Part shown: positions 28,960 through 38,471 of the stretch, piece by piece
Layout: each line of letters begins with the position of its first letter
How positions within the stretch are numbered: the first letter of the stretch is position 1
Assembly (NCBI GenBank): GCA_025454405.1
Contig: JALOON010000032.1
Location: forward strand, 81,556-145,555
Origin: Oscillatoriaceae cyanobacterium Prado104
GTDB taxonomy: Bacteria; Cyanobacteriota; Cyanobacteriia; Cyanobacteriales; Microcoleaceae
Length of the DNA: 64,000 nt
Direction of reading: 5' to 3'
The notes under the pieces: model-generated
What the model was told of the DNA's origin: nothing
The model's input: the letters and a program-made list of their open reading frames with translations, nothing else
Databases searched by the model: none
Translations under genes and position numbers: made by a program

Positions 28960-29253
28960 GCTTCGTAAAGTAAAGTTCGTCAATTAAGGTTCGTAGTAGG
29001 GACTTCAGTCCTTCTTACGAGGAGTTGAGTCCTCCCTCCAAACCCTTTTTATTTCCTTTTTATTACAACCAATCGATCGGAAACAATTTGAATAACTGTC
29101 AACTAACGATTTTATCGATCGCGAGCGGGGACGCTCGCACTACTGATGCAATTCGCGAGCGGGGACGCTCGCACTAATGATCCAATTCGCTCAAAACTCA
29201 AAACTCAAAATTCAAAACTCAAAACTCAAAACTCAAAACTCCTGACCAACTGT
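28960..29253. repeat. hypD-hypE gap: hairpin remnants and (AACTCAA)n heptamers
   Basis: An AGTCC-type hairpin (about 28988-29030), a twice-repeated GCGAGCGGGGACGCTCGCAC palindrome (about 29119-29174) and an (AACTCAA)n heptamer tract (29189-29241). The heptamers are open in the hypE frame, giving a spurious N-terminal extension of 36 codons. Confidence 0.8.
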
Positions 29254-30348
29254 ATGACCAACTTATCCAATCCCCATCCCCTATTTCAAAAACTGGAGCA
29301 ATCCCGACAGCGGCGGGGCAAAATGCGCGATCGCGCGATCGATCTTTCCCACGGCAGCGGCGGTAAGGCGATGCGGGATTTGATTGAGGATGTCTTTGTC
29401 GGTGGGTTTGACAATCCCGTGCTGGCGCAACTAGAAGACCAAGCTACCTTTAACCTAGCAGAGTTAGCTCAGTGGGGCGATCGGCTGGCCTTTACTACCG
29501 ATTCCTACGTCGTCGATCCGCTGTTTTTTCCGGGTGGAGACATCGGCGCGCTTGCAGTCAATGGCACCGTCAACGATTTGGCTGTAAGCGGCGCAAAACC
29601 GCTGTACCTCACCTGCAGCCTAATTCTGGAAGAGGGATTTTCCGTAGATACCCTGCGCCAGGTAATTGCCAGCATGAAAGCAGCAGCCGATGCGGCGGGA
29701 GTTGCGATAGTGACGGGAGATACTAAAGTCGTACATCGAGGATCTGCCGACAAACTCTTTATCAACACTGCCGGAATTGGGGTGATTCGATCGGGCGTCA
29801 CCTGTTGTGCAGCCTCCCTGCAACCTGGAGATGCCATCTTAATCAACGGCGAAATCGGCAATCACGGGGCAGCAATTTTAATAGCGCGAGGCGAATTAGC
29901 CCTGGAAACCGACATTACCAGCGATTGCCAGCCCCTCAACGATTTGGTAGATGCGATTCTGGCTGTCTGCCCCGAGGTGCGGGCGATGCGGGATGCCACT
30001 CGCGGCGGTTTAGCTACCGTGCTCAATGAATTTGCCCGAAGTTCCGGTGTGGGGATTCACCTGCAAGAGGAAGCGATTCCGGTGCGGGAGGAAGTCAACG
30101 GGATGTGTGAATTGCTGGGACTCGATCCGCTGTACCTGGCAAATGAGGGCAAGTTGGTTGTCGCAGTTCCGGCGTCGCAGGCGGATGCGGTTGTCACCAC
30201 GATGCGAAACCATTCGGCGGGACGGGATGCTTGCCAGATTGGCACGGTTGTCGAGTCTCCAGCAGGAACCGTTGTGCTGCAAACCCGATTCGGAGCCGGC
30301 CGAATCGTGGATCTGTTGGTAGGCGAGCAGTTGCCTCGCATTTGCTGA
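29254..30348 (+). CDS. hypE: hydrogenase maturation dehydratase HypE
   Basis: 364-residue HypE of the PurM/AIR-synthase fold; it dehydrates its C-terminal thiocarboxamide to the thiocyanate that donates CN. Visible are LSHGSGGKAMRDLI at the N-terminus, FTTDSYVVDPLFFPGGDIG, TGDTKVV and the C-terminal PRIC, ending in the carbamoylated Cys. I start at the ATG at 29254 because the open frame upstream is translated heptamer repeat. Confidence 0.97.
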   Translation: MTNLSNPHPLFQKLEQSRQRRGKMRDRAIDLSHGSGGKAMRDLIEDVFVGGFDNPVLAQLEDQATFNLAELAQWGDRLAFTTDSYVVDPLFFPGGDIGALAVNGTVNDLAVSGAKPLYLTCSLILEEGFSVDTLRQVIASMKAAADAAGVAIVTGDTKVVHRGSADKLFINTAGIGVIRSGVTCCAASLQPGDAILINGEIGNHGAAILIARGELALETDITSDCQPLNDLVDAILAVCPEVRAMRDATRGGLATVLNEFARSSGVGIHLQEEAIPVREEVNGMCELLGLDPLYLANEGKLVVAVPASQADAVVTTMRNHSAGRDACQIGTVVESPAGTVVLQTRFGAGRIVDLLVGEQLPRIC

Positions 30349-30932
30349 CAGTTAAGAGTTGACCCTCGATCGATCCGATCGGGGCGGGCACGGGGGCACC
30401 GCCCCTACAAATATACGCAGAGGCAGAAACCGGGTTTTTTCGACAAGCTCTGCTAAATCTACTAAAAACCCGGTTTCTTAAGGTCGATCGCCACCGCAAT
30501 TCTTTGTCCAATATCGGATCTTCTGGTTTGTATCGATCGCGTGGGGGCAGGGCGAAGCATTCGGATAAAAAACACGGGTTTCCTACAGAAATTGTCGCCC
30601 GAATGCTTCTGGCATACAAATATACGCAACCGACGTTAATGGACAACATATCAACTGTCAACTCTCAACTCTGGGACGATCGCGAGCGGGGACGCTCGCA
30701 CTACCAACTACCAACTGTCAACTGTCAACTGTCAACTCTCTTTCAACTCAAAACTCAAAACTCAAAACTCAAAACTCAAAACTCCCAAACAACTCTCTTG
30801 CAACTCAAAACTCAAAACTCAAAACTCAAAACTCCCAAACAACTCTCTTGAACTCAAAACTCAAAACTCCCAAACAACTCTCTTGCAACTCAAAACTCAA
30901 AACTCAAAACTCAAAACTCCCAAAAAACTATC
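30349..30932. repeat. hypE-hypA gap made almost entirely of repeats
   Basis: In order: GGGGCGGGCACGGGGGCACC (about 30379-30398, the family also inside hypF and the NACHT gene); an AGAAACCGGGTTTTT inverted repeat (30425-30440 / 30464-30478); a diverged GAAGCATTCGG palindrome (about 30545-30612); GTCAACT heptamers (about 30650-30740); and (AACTCAA)n tracts up to 30920, just before hypA. Confidence 0.85.
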
Positions 30933-31277
30933 ATGCACGAACTGGGAATTACACAAAATATTGTAGCGATCGCGCTGGAACATTCTCGCGGAGCTAAAGT
31001 GCGGCGGGTTTCTTTAGAAATTGGCAAACTGTCTGCAATTATGCCGGATGCGGTGCGCTTTTGTTTTGATGTGTGCTGCCAGGGAACGGCTTTAGAAGGA
31101 GCCAGTTTAGAAATCTTGGAAATTCCCGGCATCGGGCAATGCCGTCAATGCGGCAGCGAAATTCCCCTCGATTTGCCCTTTGGAATTTGTACTTCCTGCG
31201 GCGGTACAGATTTGCGTTTGATTCAAGGGGAAGAACTAAAAATTACTGAATTGGAGACAGATGAAATATGTGTGTAA
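30933..31277 (+). CDS. hypA: hydrogenase nickel incorporation protein HypA
   Basis: 114-residue nickel metallochaperone. It starts with MHELGITQNIV, whose N-terminal Met-His binds nickel, and has the zinc site CRQCG ... CTSCGG. Overlaps hypB by ten bases, as expected for partners that act together. Confidence 0.98.
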   Translation: MHELGITQNIVAIALEHSRGAKVRRVSLEIGKLSAIMPDAVRFCFDVCCQGTALEGASLEILEIPGIGQCRQCGSEIPLDLPFGICTSCGGTDLRLIQGEELKITELETDEICV

Positions 31278-32314
31278 CCTGCGGTTGTTCTGATGAAGCA
31301 ACAGTCACTCTGACAAATCCTGCAACGGGTGCGGTGGAAGTCCTTGCTTCTTCCAATTCCGAACATACTCACACCCTTGCGGACGGTACTGTTGTCACCC
31401 ATTCTCACGCGCATTCCGAGGGCGATCGCGAACATACTCATACCCATGCCAATGGTAATGTTGTGACTCTTTCTCGCGCGCATTCCGATAGCGATCGCGA
31501 ACATACTCATACCCTTGCTGACGGTACTGTTGTGACTCATTCTCACGCACCTTCTAATGGCGGGGGAGTTCATAATTCTGACCGCCACCACCACGACGAT
31601 CGCGATCGTTCTCATTCCTCTACTACCGCTCAAATCCACGCCCAAATTCACAGCACTACGATCGCGCTGGAACAAAATATATTAGCAAAAAACGATCGGA
31701 TTGCTGCTCAAAATCGCGGCTGGTTCAAGGGAAGGAATACCCTAGCCCTCAATCTAGTCAGTTCTCCCGGCGCGGGCAAAACTACCCTTCTGGTGCGCAC
31801 CATTCGAGATTTACAATCCGAACTGCCCATTCATGTAATTGAAGGCGATCAAGAAACTGCCAATGATGCGCGTCGGATTCAAGAAACCGGCTGTAAAGTA
31901 GTGCAAATTAACACGGGAACGGGTTGCCATCTCGAAGCAGAAATGGTGGAACGCGGCTTGCAGCAATTGCATCCACCGCTGGATTCGATCGTCATGATTG
32001 AAAATGTGGGAAATCTCGTTTGTCCGGCTTTATTTGACTTGGGCGAATTCGCTAAAGTTGCGATTCTTTCGGTTACGGAAGGCGAAGACAAACCGATTAA
32101 ATATCCCCACATGTTTCGCGCCAGCCAGGTGATGATTTTAACCAAGATCGATCTTTTGCCCTATGTAGAATTCGATCGCGATCGCTGCATTGAATACGCT
32201 CGCCAAGTAAATCCCCACATCCAGATATTTGAACTTTCGGCAACTACTGGTGTTGGCTTAGAATGTTGGTATAATTGGCTGCGCGAGGCGCGATCGAAGT
32301 TTTCTGTCATATAA
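31268..32314 (+). CDS. hypB: hydrogenase nickel incorporation GTPase HypB
   Basis: 348-residue GTPase that drives nickel delivery to HupL. It starts MCVTCGCSDE (high-affinity nickel motif). A His-rich region (about residues 33-120) has three 23-residue tandem units beginning EHTHT, EHTHT and EHTHT, with LADGTVVTHSHA or HANGNVVTLSRA following; this probably stores nickel. The GTPase domain has SSPGAGKTTLL, the switch region VIEGDQETANDA, and the metal-binding TGTGCHLEAEM. Last gene of the hyp run. Confidence 0.97.
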   Translation: MCVTCGCSDEATVTLTNPATGAVEVLASSNSEHTHTLADGTVVTHSHAHSEGDREHTHTHANGNVVTLSRAHSDSDREHTHTLADGTVVTHSHAPSNGGGVHNSDRHHHDDRDRSHSSTTAQIHAQIHSTTIALEQNILAKNDRIAAQNRGWFKGRNTLALNLVSSPGAGKTTLLVRTIRDLQSELPIHVIEGDQETANDARRIQETGCKVVQINTGTGCHLEAEMVERGLQQLHPPLDSIVMIENVGNLVCPALFDLGEFAKVAILSVTEGEDKPIKYPHMFRASQVMILTKIDLLPYVEFDRDRCIEYARQVNPHIQIFELSATTGVGLECWYNWLREARSKFSVI

Positions 32315-33541
32315 ATCTTGGTTGAGTACCCCTTTTTCTCGTGGCGAAGATCGCGAAGCAATCGCCCGATCTCCGGCTCTCGATCGAGGATTCATCTAGG
32401 GAATGGCAAGCCCCGGATTTAAGAGCGTAACTAAATCCGGGTCGATCGCGCCTGTTATTGTCTAAAGCGAGCGTAGCGAGGCACTCACAGGGGCTTGGGC
32501 TAAAAAACAGGTTGTTGGTGGTCCGAAATTAGTGGTAAAGTCCTTGTATGGATAGACTGACAACTGCTGACAGCCCTGAATCTCGATCGCTAAGGTCTTA
32601 GCAATGTTAAACTGTGTCGGCTAACAACTTTTCCACCCAGTCTCACTCCGATCGCCCGCAGCCTTAGTGTCAGTAGGAGGGGCGCAAAAATACGGCATTT
32701 ATCGGTGTCAGCCCCGCCGAGCGAACGCCATGCTTGCCCAGCCCTAACGCGCATCTCCAGCCTAAAACACTATCCTTAAAATTTTGTGATTAGCGTGTAT
32801 TGAAAAATTTATGATATAGTTTTAGGTTTCTAGGTAACGGTCAGTAACCCTGCCCTAAAGGGACTGGGCTTGCAAGAGAAATTCAGCAAGCCGTACCGAT
32901 CGGACCACCTAGCAATGGTACCTAGCAATAGGTAAACGTTATTTGAGTTACGACAGCTACCGGATGCGAAGCTAGTCCTCTGGTCCCCCTGCTCTGTCGC
33001 TGGCGATCGCACATTTCTAAGGTCACTGGAACAGTGTTGCAAGCCTAACAAGCTCTGATAACAGGTCGAAGCTAACATTGCCCCGAAAGGGAGACCGATC
33101 GCGAGCAAAGCCATTATGTGTAAAGAGTTGTGAGATTTACCAAATTGAGCAACCCCAAGGCAGTAGTGGTATCAGAAGATGACGTTCGATTAAAATCGCT
33201 TGTGTCGTTTCCCTCTCAGGTCTAAAGACGCGCTCGTTTCCCACATCCCGTGAGGTTCTATGATAGCTTTAGCAGGACTCACGCACGGACTATTTGTAAG
33301 GCGGGCATTGCCCGGTTGCCTAAACCCAGAGCCTGTAAAAATAGACGTTTTGCGCCCGTCCCATTCTGACTATATAATTGCCCGATCGACCTTTGACCGC
33401 AAAATTAAAGAGAGCGAGATGCCGATTTTAGTTTATTGTTTCTAAAATCTCAAAACTCAAATCTCCCATTAAATCACCGGGCTGCAAGCTATTTCTAACT
33501 GCCCCGCACAGATCGAGCGCTTAAACTAAAATGATGACCTC
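32315..33541. other. 1.2 kb intergenic region after hypB
   Basis: No credible protein-coding gene. The central part is rich in short hairpins and is listed separately as a possible structured RNA. The 32320-32820 part shows nothing recognised apart from AT-rich sequence and a TTGAGTAC at about 32318. Confidence 0.5.
32825..33260 (+). ncRNA. possible structured RNA of unknown class
   Basis: Several compact hairpins follow one another: GGCTTGC...GCAAGCC (about 32867-32892), CGACAG...CTGTCG (about 32951-32999), CACTG-GAA-CAGTG (about 33024-33036), CCC-GAAA-GGG (about 33080-33090). Stop codons occur in all frames. Strand and ends are uncertain. It could also be the remnant of an IS200/IS605 right end, since CCCTGCCCTAAAGGGACTGGG (in part) resembles such hairpins. 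It does not match RNase P RNA, tmRNA, SRP RNA or a cobalamin riboswitch as far as I can read. Confidence 0.3.
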
Positions 33542-34252
33542 ATGGAAGACCGCTTTAACACCCGCGATTCGCAGTCCAATATCAATCAACTAATAGTCTC
33601 TACTCCTTTTTTTGAGGGTTTGCCAGATCCTGTAATCGAGAGAGCAACTGTTCATATCGTTACCCGCAGCCATCCACCAAATCAGGTGATTTTGTTGGAG
33701 AATGATTGGGGGACATCGGTGTATTTTATATTGGACGGCTGGGTAAAAATTCGCACCTACAACCTAGATGGCAAAGAAGTAACGCTCAATATTTTGGGGA
33801 AAGGTGAGTTGTTCGGCGAAATGGCTGCTATCGAAGAAGCACCCCGATCGACTGATGTAATTACCCTAGCTCCCACACTGATCGGCAATATGCCGTCTCA
33901 GGATTTCGTGCAGTTAATTCACACCGAACCCCTGGCAGGAATTCGGCTGGCTCAACTCATGGCGCGCCGCCTGCGACAAGTAAATCGCCGCCTCCGCTTG
34001 CGGGAGTCCGACAGCACCTCGCGAGTAGCGGATATTCTCTTGTTTTTGGCAGAGGGACAAGGCAAAACTATGTCAACAGGAGGTACGGAAATTCCTAACC
34101 TACCGCACAGAGAACTCAGCAGTCTGAGCGGATTGGCTCGGGAAACAGTAACGCGGGTACTGAGCAAGTTGGAAAAAAAAGGCACCATTCAGCGCGATCG
34201 CGACGTTTTGTGTATTCCGGACCTGCACGCCCTGGAACGCCTGCTAGTGTAG
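33542..34252 (+). CDS. Crp/Fnr family transcriptional regulator
   Basis: 236-residue regulator: N-terminal cyclic-nucleotide-binding fold (about 20-140, with GTSVYFILDGWVKI and LGKGELFGEMAAIE) and a C-terminal winged helix (ELSSLSGLARETVTRVLSKL as recognition helix region, about 185-225). It lacks Fnr cysteines. It does not contain the full cAMP-binding Arg/Ser/Thr signature, so the ligand is uncertain. Whether it controls the nearby hyp genes cannot be told. Confidence 0.9.
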   Translation: MEDRFNTRDSQSNINQLIVSTPFFEGLPDPVIERATVHIVTRSHPPNQVILLENDWGTSVYFILDGWVKIRTYNLDGKEVTLNILGKGELFGEMAAIEEAPRSTDVITLAPTLIGNMPSQDFVQLIHTEPLAGIRLAQLMARRLRQVNRRLRLRESDSTSRVADILLFLAEGQGKTMSTGGTEIPNLPHRELSSLSGLARETVTRVLSKLEKKGTIQRDRDVLCIPDLHALERLLV

Positions 34253-34327
34253 AAATATCAGGGACTGGCAATTTTCAAGGGCGATCCCTGCGAACTGAGA
34301 TTGTTAATTTGGTTTGGAGGTACAGCC

Positions 34328-34819
34328 GTGAGTTTTAAGAAAATTTTCGCTGCCTTAGATGATTCCGATCTGGGCCACAGCGTCTTTGACCAAACTATAG
34401 AATTAGCTCTCGCCAATCGAGCGGATGTAATGTTATTTCACTGCGTTACGGCGAGTTCGATGGGCGAGACGGCAGTGCCGATTCCGGTAGATTTGGGCAT
34501 GAACGTGCAGTTAATGGAGCAAGCTTATCAAGCTCAGTATCTGGAACTGGAAAGGCAAGTACAGTACGCTCGAAAATTCCTGCAAAATTACTGCGATGCC
34601 GCAGCAAGTCGAGGAGTGCAGGTAGAGTTTGATTGCAAAATGGACGGCGATGCCGGTCAGTGTATCTGCGAAGCTTCCCAAAATTGGGGCGCAGATTTAA
34701 TAGTCCTGGGGAGGCGCGGTCGCACGGGGCTCGCAGAAGCTTTCCTCGGCAGTGTCAGCAATCATGTGGTTCACCGGGCGGCTTCCTCGGTCTTAGTAAT
34801 TCAAGAACTCAAAGACTAA
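34328..34819 (+). CDS. universal stress protein (UspA family)
   Basis: 163-residue UspA-fold protein. N-terminal FKKIFAALDDSDLG and the C-terminal ATP-binding pattern GADLIVLGRRGRTGLAEAFLGSVS followed by VVHRAASSVLVI fit the ATP-binding subgroup (GxxGRTG-like). I chose the GTG at 34328 because GGAGG is correctly spaced before it; a TTG 27 bases upstream is unlikely. Confidence 0.93.
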   Translation: MSFKKIFAALDDSDLGHSVFDQTIELALANRADVMLFHCVTASSMGETAVPIPVDLGMNVQLMEQAYQAQYLELERQVQYARKFLQNYCDAAASRGVQVEFDCKMDGDAGQCICEASQNWGADLIVLGRRGRTGLAEAFLGSVSNHVVHRAASSVLVIQELKD

Positions 34820-34892
34820 CATTAGGTCTCTCCAGACACGCTAGTTTTTGCCCGGACAGGCTCGGTGGCAACTTCTTTTTTGAAGCAGTCTA

Positions 34893-35717
34893 ATGTTGAC
34901 ACTCTCCGGCAGATCGAAAAATTTATCTAAAATTTTAAATTGGATGAGTGATTTCTTGGAAAAAGATACAGACCGCAATTCGGATAGTTCACCCAGTAAA
35001 AATAGCGAACCTCAGGCTGTGGCTGTTGCAGCTTTAGAGACCGATCGCGCCGCTCCGAATTCCGAGTCCAATCCCGACAAAAAAGCTGCGAATGCGCCGT
35101 TGCGCCTGGTAGAAACAGCATTTCTGGCAAGCACCGCCAGTTTGATTTGGTTGGTAAATTATTACTTTCCTTTAGGGCCTTTGCTGCGGGTTTTTTTTCC
35201 GATCCCGATCGCGCTGGTCTACCTGCGCTGGGGCAACCGCGCTGCTTGGATGTCTGCTTTAGTTTCCGGTTTGCTGCTGTCGGTACTCATGGGTCCGACA
35301 CGCAGCATTTTATACGTGATGCCTTTTGGAATTATGGGAGTTTTGCTGGGGGGACTTTGGCAGCGCCAAGCGAGTTGGTCTGTATCTGTGGGTTTGGGCG
35401 CAATCCTTGGCAGTATCGGCTTCTTTTTTCGGTTTTGGCTGCTGTCAGCTTTGGTGGGACAAGACCTCTGGGCTTACGTAACGGCCCAAGTTACAGAAAT
35501 CGTAGAATGGGTGTTTGTGAAACTGGGTTTGCTGAACGTGCCGAGTTTGACAGCAATTGGGGCGATCGCTGCCGGTCTGATTTTGCTCAACAATATTATC
35601 TATTTATTTGTAGTTCATTTAGTAGCTTTGCTGCTGCTCGATCGTCTGGGAAACCCGATCCCGCGCCCGCCACACTGGGTGCAAGTTTTAATTGATTTTG
35701 ACACTCCACCGCCGTAG
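34893..35717 (+). CDS. DUF2232 membrane protein
   Basis: 274-residue cyanobacterial membrane protein. After a hydrophilic N-terminus (1-70) there are about six to seven hydrophobic helices (e.g. WLVNYYFPLGPLLRVFFPI, AILGSIGFFFRFWLLSALV, LILLNNIIYLFVVHLVALLL). A substrate-transport or shape role is known for relatives only vaguely. The start could also be the ATG at 34944. The stop codon TAG (35715-35717) lies inside the terminal hairpin of the adjacent transposon remnant. Confidence 0.85.
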   Translation: MLTLSGRSKNLSKILNWMSDFLEKDTDRNSDSSPSKNSEPQAVAVAALETDRAAPNSESNPDKKAANAPLRLVETAFLASTASLIWLVNYYFPLGPLLRVFFPIPIALVYLRWGNRAAWMSALVSGLLLSVLMGPTRSILYVMPFGIMGVLLGGLWQRQASWSVSVGLGAILGSIGFFFRFWLLSALVGQDLWAYVTAQVTEIVEWVFVKLGLLNVPSLTAIGAIAAGLILLNNIIYLFVVHLVALLLLDRLGNPIPRPPHWVQVLIDFDTPPP

Positions 35718-36370
35718 AACGGCGGGGATTCTCAAGAGATTTTCACTCTTAATGGCTGTGCCAAACAGCCTCTAGACACTTCGCCTAAAACATCGTGCTT
35801 ACTTTTTCTCAAAATATTTGCCGCCCCGTTACAGTCAGCATTCACTAGAAAACAGTTCTTTCTGAAAGTCGTTAGACATCGGAATCCTAAATCTTCCGTC
35901 TTTGATTTTCACCCTTGGCAGAATTAGGACGAAATAGCCGTCTTTCGGAAGATAGTGAGGGAGCTTAACCTTTTGGTGGTAACTACCCTCTTTTGCGGTA
36001 CTTATCAAGCCGTCAAAGCTCCGAAAAGTTCGATCTACTACCTTAAGAGTCTGTTGGGCTATATCGGTATTCAACCACTGATAGTTCTCGTTTTCCTTGC
36101 AATAGTGATAGTTAGATTCGTAGCGAAGATGTTTCCCAGATTGAAAATAATACTGTCTGACAAATAATACTGTCTGACCGTGTAAAGCCCCACGTTATAG
36201 AGGTTTTTACTCAGTCGGCAGAGTTCTTGCAAGGTGTTAAACTCCCGCGCTTCGAGTCCGCGTATCTGGTTTTTTTGAGTCAGGTAGATCGCACTTTCGC
36301 TAGAACTATAGTTAGTCTAGCGAAAAGCATCCAAAATGTAAAGCCGTCCTAAAAGGACGGGGTGAAGAGA
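35709..36370 (-). mobile_element. internally deleted IS200/IS605-type element with tnpB pseudogene
   Basis: On the minus strand pieces of TnpB can be read: IYLTQKNQIRGLEAREFNTL, then LSKNLYNVGLYTVRQYY, a 17-bp tandem duplication (about 36143-36176) that shifts the frame, NTDIAQQTLKVVDRTFRSF to PMSNDFQKE, and, after a large deletion, the C-terminal NADCNGAANILRK. The catalytic RuvC core is missing. Subterminal hairpins CCGCCGT-AGA-ACGGCGG (35709-35725) and CCGTCCTAAAAGGACGG (about 36344-36360) mark the ends. Non-autonomous and unable to encode nuclease. Confidence 0.85.
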
Positions 36371-36383
36371 CCCAAAATTTTCG

Positions 36384-37487
36384 ATGATTAAAATTTACAC
36401 GCAAATCGAACAAGGGCAAAAGTGGCTGGAAAACTATCGAAAAAAGCAACCGATATTTGCCTGCGTATTAGGATTTACGGCTACTGGCTTAATTCCGGGC
36501 ATTTCTGCTGCAGGTGCAACACCGCGCGACCGACAATTTACTTGTTTGGCAGATGCGGAATTTTTGCACGACGGCCCGAAGCATCAGCCCCGATATCCTT
36601 TGCCGCCCCTAGCAGCCGGTGCATCTCCGACCCTGATATCCCGCGCCGTCATCGAAGCTTTCAATATTCCTCTTTACCTATTTAACGCAGGTTTGCCGAT
36701 CGCGCCTTCCGTACCCGCGATCGATTTGGGCGGTACTCCGGCAAATTGCCTGACTTCTGGAAATGCCCTACAACTCGAAACCATCAAACATTTACTAGAA
36801 CAAGGCTTAATTTGGGGAGATAAATTAGCTGCTAAAACAAATGGCAGCTATTTAATTTTAGGGGAATGCGTAGTTGGCGGCACCACTACTGCTTTAGCTC
36901 TGTTAATGGGCTTGGGTATCAAAGCAGCAGGCAAAGTTAACAGTTCTCACCCTCAGTGCAATCACGCTCAAAAATTAGCAGCAGTAACAGCAGGACTTTC
37001 CCGCGCCAACTGGGGATTTGCGGGACGGAAACAGACTCCTCTGGAACTGGTTGCTGCGGTGGGCGATCCGATGCAAATAGCTGCGGCGGGAATGGCGCTG
37101 GCTGCCAGTCGCAGTTGCGGGGTGATGCTCGCCGGGGGCACGCAGATGCTAGCAGTTTATGCCCTGATGGAAGCCATAGCGCGCGAATACGATTTTTTGT
37201 GGCGTCCGGAACGAGTCACGGTAGGGACTACGTGCTGGGTAGCTGAAGACCCTACAGGAGACACTATAGGACTCGCTAACGAGGTCGGAGGCGTACCTTT
37301 ACTGGTGGCAGGTTTAACTTTTGCTGCTTCTAGCTACGAGCAACTTCGAGCTTACGATCGCGGGTATGTTAAGGAAGGTGTCGGGGCGGGAGGTTGTGCC
37401 ATCGCTGCTAACTCGATCGCAAATTGGCACTCGAATCGACTCCTCCAAGCTGTGGAAGCTTTAGCCCGGAGGTGTGAAATTAACTGA
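36384..37487 (+). CDS. cobT: nicotinate-nucleotide-dimethylbenzimidazole phosphoribosyltransferase-like protein (UPF0284/CobT family)
   Basis: 367-residue protein of the CobT-like family TIGR00303/UPF0284, common in cyanobacteria; CobT activates the lower ligand base in cobamide synthesis. Seen: CVLGFTATGLIPGISAAGATP, ILGECVVGGTTTALALLMG and the C-terminal glycine-rich EGVGAGGCAIAANS. Cyanobacteria mostly make pseudocobalamin, so the base used may be adenine rather than dimethylbenzimidazole. No cobalamin riboswitch is visible upstream, where the tnpB remnant ends 13 bases before the start. Confidence 0.88.
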   Translation: MIKIYTQIEQGQKWLENYRKKQPIFACVLGFTATGLIPGISAAGATPRDRQFTCLADAEFLHDGPKHQPRYPLPPLAAGASPTLISRAVIEAFNIPLYLFNAGLPIAPSVPAIDLGGTPANCLTSGNALQLETIKHLLEQGLIWGDKLAAKTNGSYLILGECVVGGTTTALALLMGLGIKAAGKVNSSHPQCNHAQKLAAVTAGLSRANWGFAGRKQTPLELVAAVGDPMQIAAAGMALAASRSCGVMLAGGTQMLAVYALMEAIAREYDFLWRPERVTVGTTCWVAEDPTGDTIGLANEVGGVPLLVAGLTFAASSYEQLRAYDRGYVKEGVGAGGCAIAANSIANWHSNRLLQAVEALARRCEIN

Positions 37488-37556
37488 ATTTTTTTGGGAA
37501 ACTAAGATCGATTTGAACTCTAACAACGAGTGAGATGTACAGCAAAATGGCTAATT

Positions 37557-37931
37557 TCAAGAGGATATTCTTTTTGCCAGCAACTGTTCTTCTAAAGCTG
37601 CAATTCGATTGTAAGCAGCTGTGAGCTGTGCTGTTAACCGCTGGATTTGAATATCTGCTGTCAGTTCTTTTTCAAAACTTTGAGAATTGTTGTCGAAGTA
37701 GCCGTCATCTAAAAGAATGTCTTTGTGTTCCCATGTAGCCTCAAAACCGCTGTAAGTTCGATCGGACAAAGTTCTGTTTGCAACACTCCTTGGCGGCAGG
37801 TCATGTTTTTGCTGTGCTAGCTTACTCGGGGCTGCTGACTCGAATAGCTTTTCGTTGATGTCTTCCACGAGTTTGTAGAGAGCATTGACTTGTTCGGTCA
37901 ATGCTGCGACTTGTTGTTGGAGCGCTTCCAT
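37557..37931 (-). CDS. small coiled-coil protein, unknown function
   Basis: 124 residues. The first 30 (LQQQVAALTEQVNALYKLVEDI) and the last 35 (IQRLTAQLTAAYNRIAALEEQL) have heptad-like hydrophobic spacing and should form coiled coils; the middle is polar. No known domain recognised. AAGGAT precedes the ATG at a plausible distance. Confidence 0.7.
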   Translation of the reverse strand: MEALQQQVAALTEQVNALYKLVEDINEKLFESAAPSKLAQQKHDLPPRSVANRTLSDRTYSGFEATWEHKDILLDDGYFDNNSQSFEKELTADIQIQRLTAQLTAAYNRIAALEEQLLAKRISS

Positions 37932-38471
37932 AGAAAAAATCCTTTCTATTCTTACTTGTATGTGAGGACTGACTCCGAAACCCGGTTTTTTACGACAATT
38001 CTTGGTTGTAGCCCCTGGCTCTGGTTAAAAATTCGGTTTTTAGGCGTCGGAGCGATCGAGTCCCGTATATTTTATCTTAGGCAAATGATGGCAAAACTGC
38101 TATTTATCACTAAATTATTTAATTTTTGAGTTTAGTGTTTGAGATTACTGTTTGACTGTCAATACGATGGTGTATTTGAGAGCTCTGCTTGAAAAAAATT
38201 GCTTGGCATTCGCTAGCAAGCTGCCACTGTTGAAGGCTTGCGCGATCGGTCTATTTGTAGGGCGGTACTGGCGCGCTCGCTCTCTGGAAAAGCCATGAAT
38301 TCGCTGGCAAACTATTTTGCTTGCAAAAATATTGTATGTGTGCCTTCCATTCAGGGAAAAACCAAGTCTCAAACAGGTATCGCAACGAGTACCTAACACG
38401 TATCTAGTGTAAAAAAAGAGTAATAATAGCAATAATCCTCAGAGAAAGTTAGGTATTTGAATGTAGTTTTT
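37932..38471. other. 540-base gap without a recognised gene
   Basis: Contains one half copy of the AAACCCGGTTTTTT repeat (about 37979-37992). A 95-codon minus-strand frame (38145-38432) has no ribosome-binding site and no recognisable domain; I do not call it. Confidence 0.5.

Noticed and set aside
29189..30920. CRISPR-like arrays in the hypD-hypE and hypE-hypA gaps
   Set aside because: The repeats are contiguous 7-bp units with no unique spacers; they are simple tandem repeats, and no cas genes are present.
36040..36384. Cobalamin riboswitch ahead of the cobT-like gene
   Set aside because: No B12-box-like sequence is seen, and the DNA upstream is a tnpB remnant up to 13 bases from the start.
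38145..38432. 95-codon minus-strand frame upstream of the DUF6816 gene
   Set aside because: No start signal or family resemblance, and composition unlike neighbouring genes.
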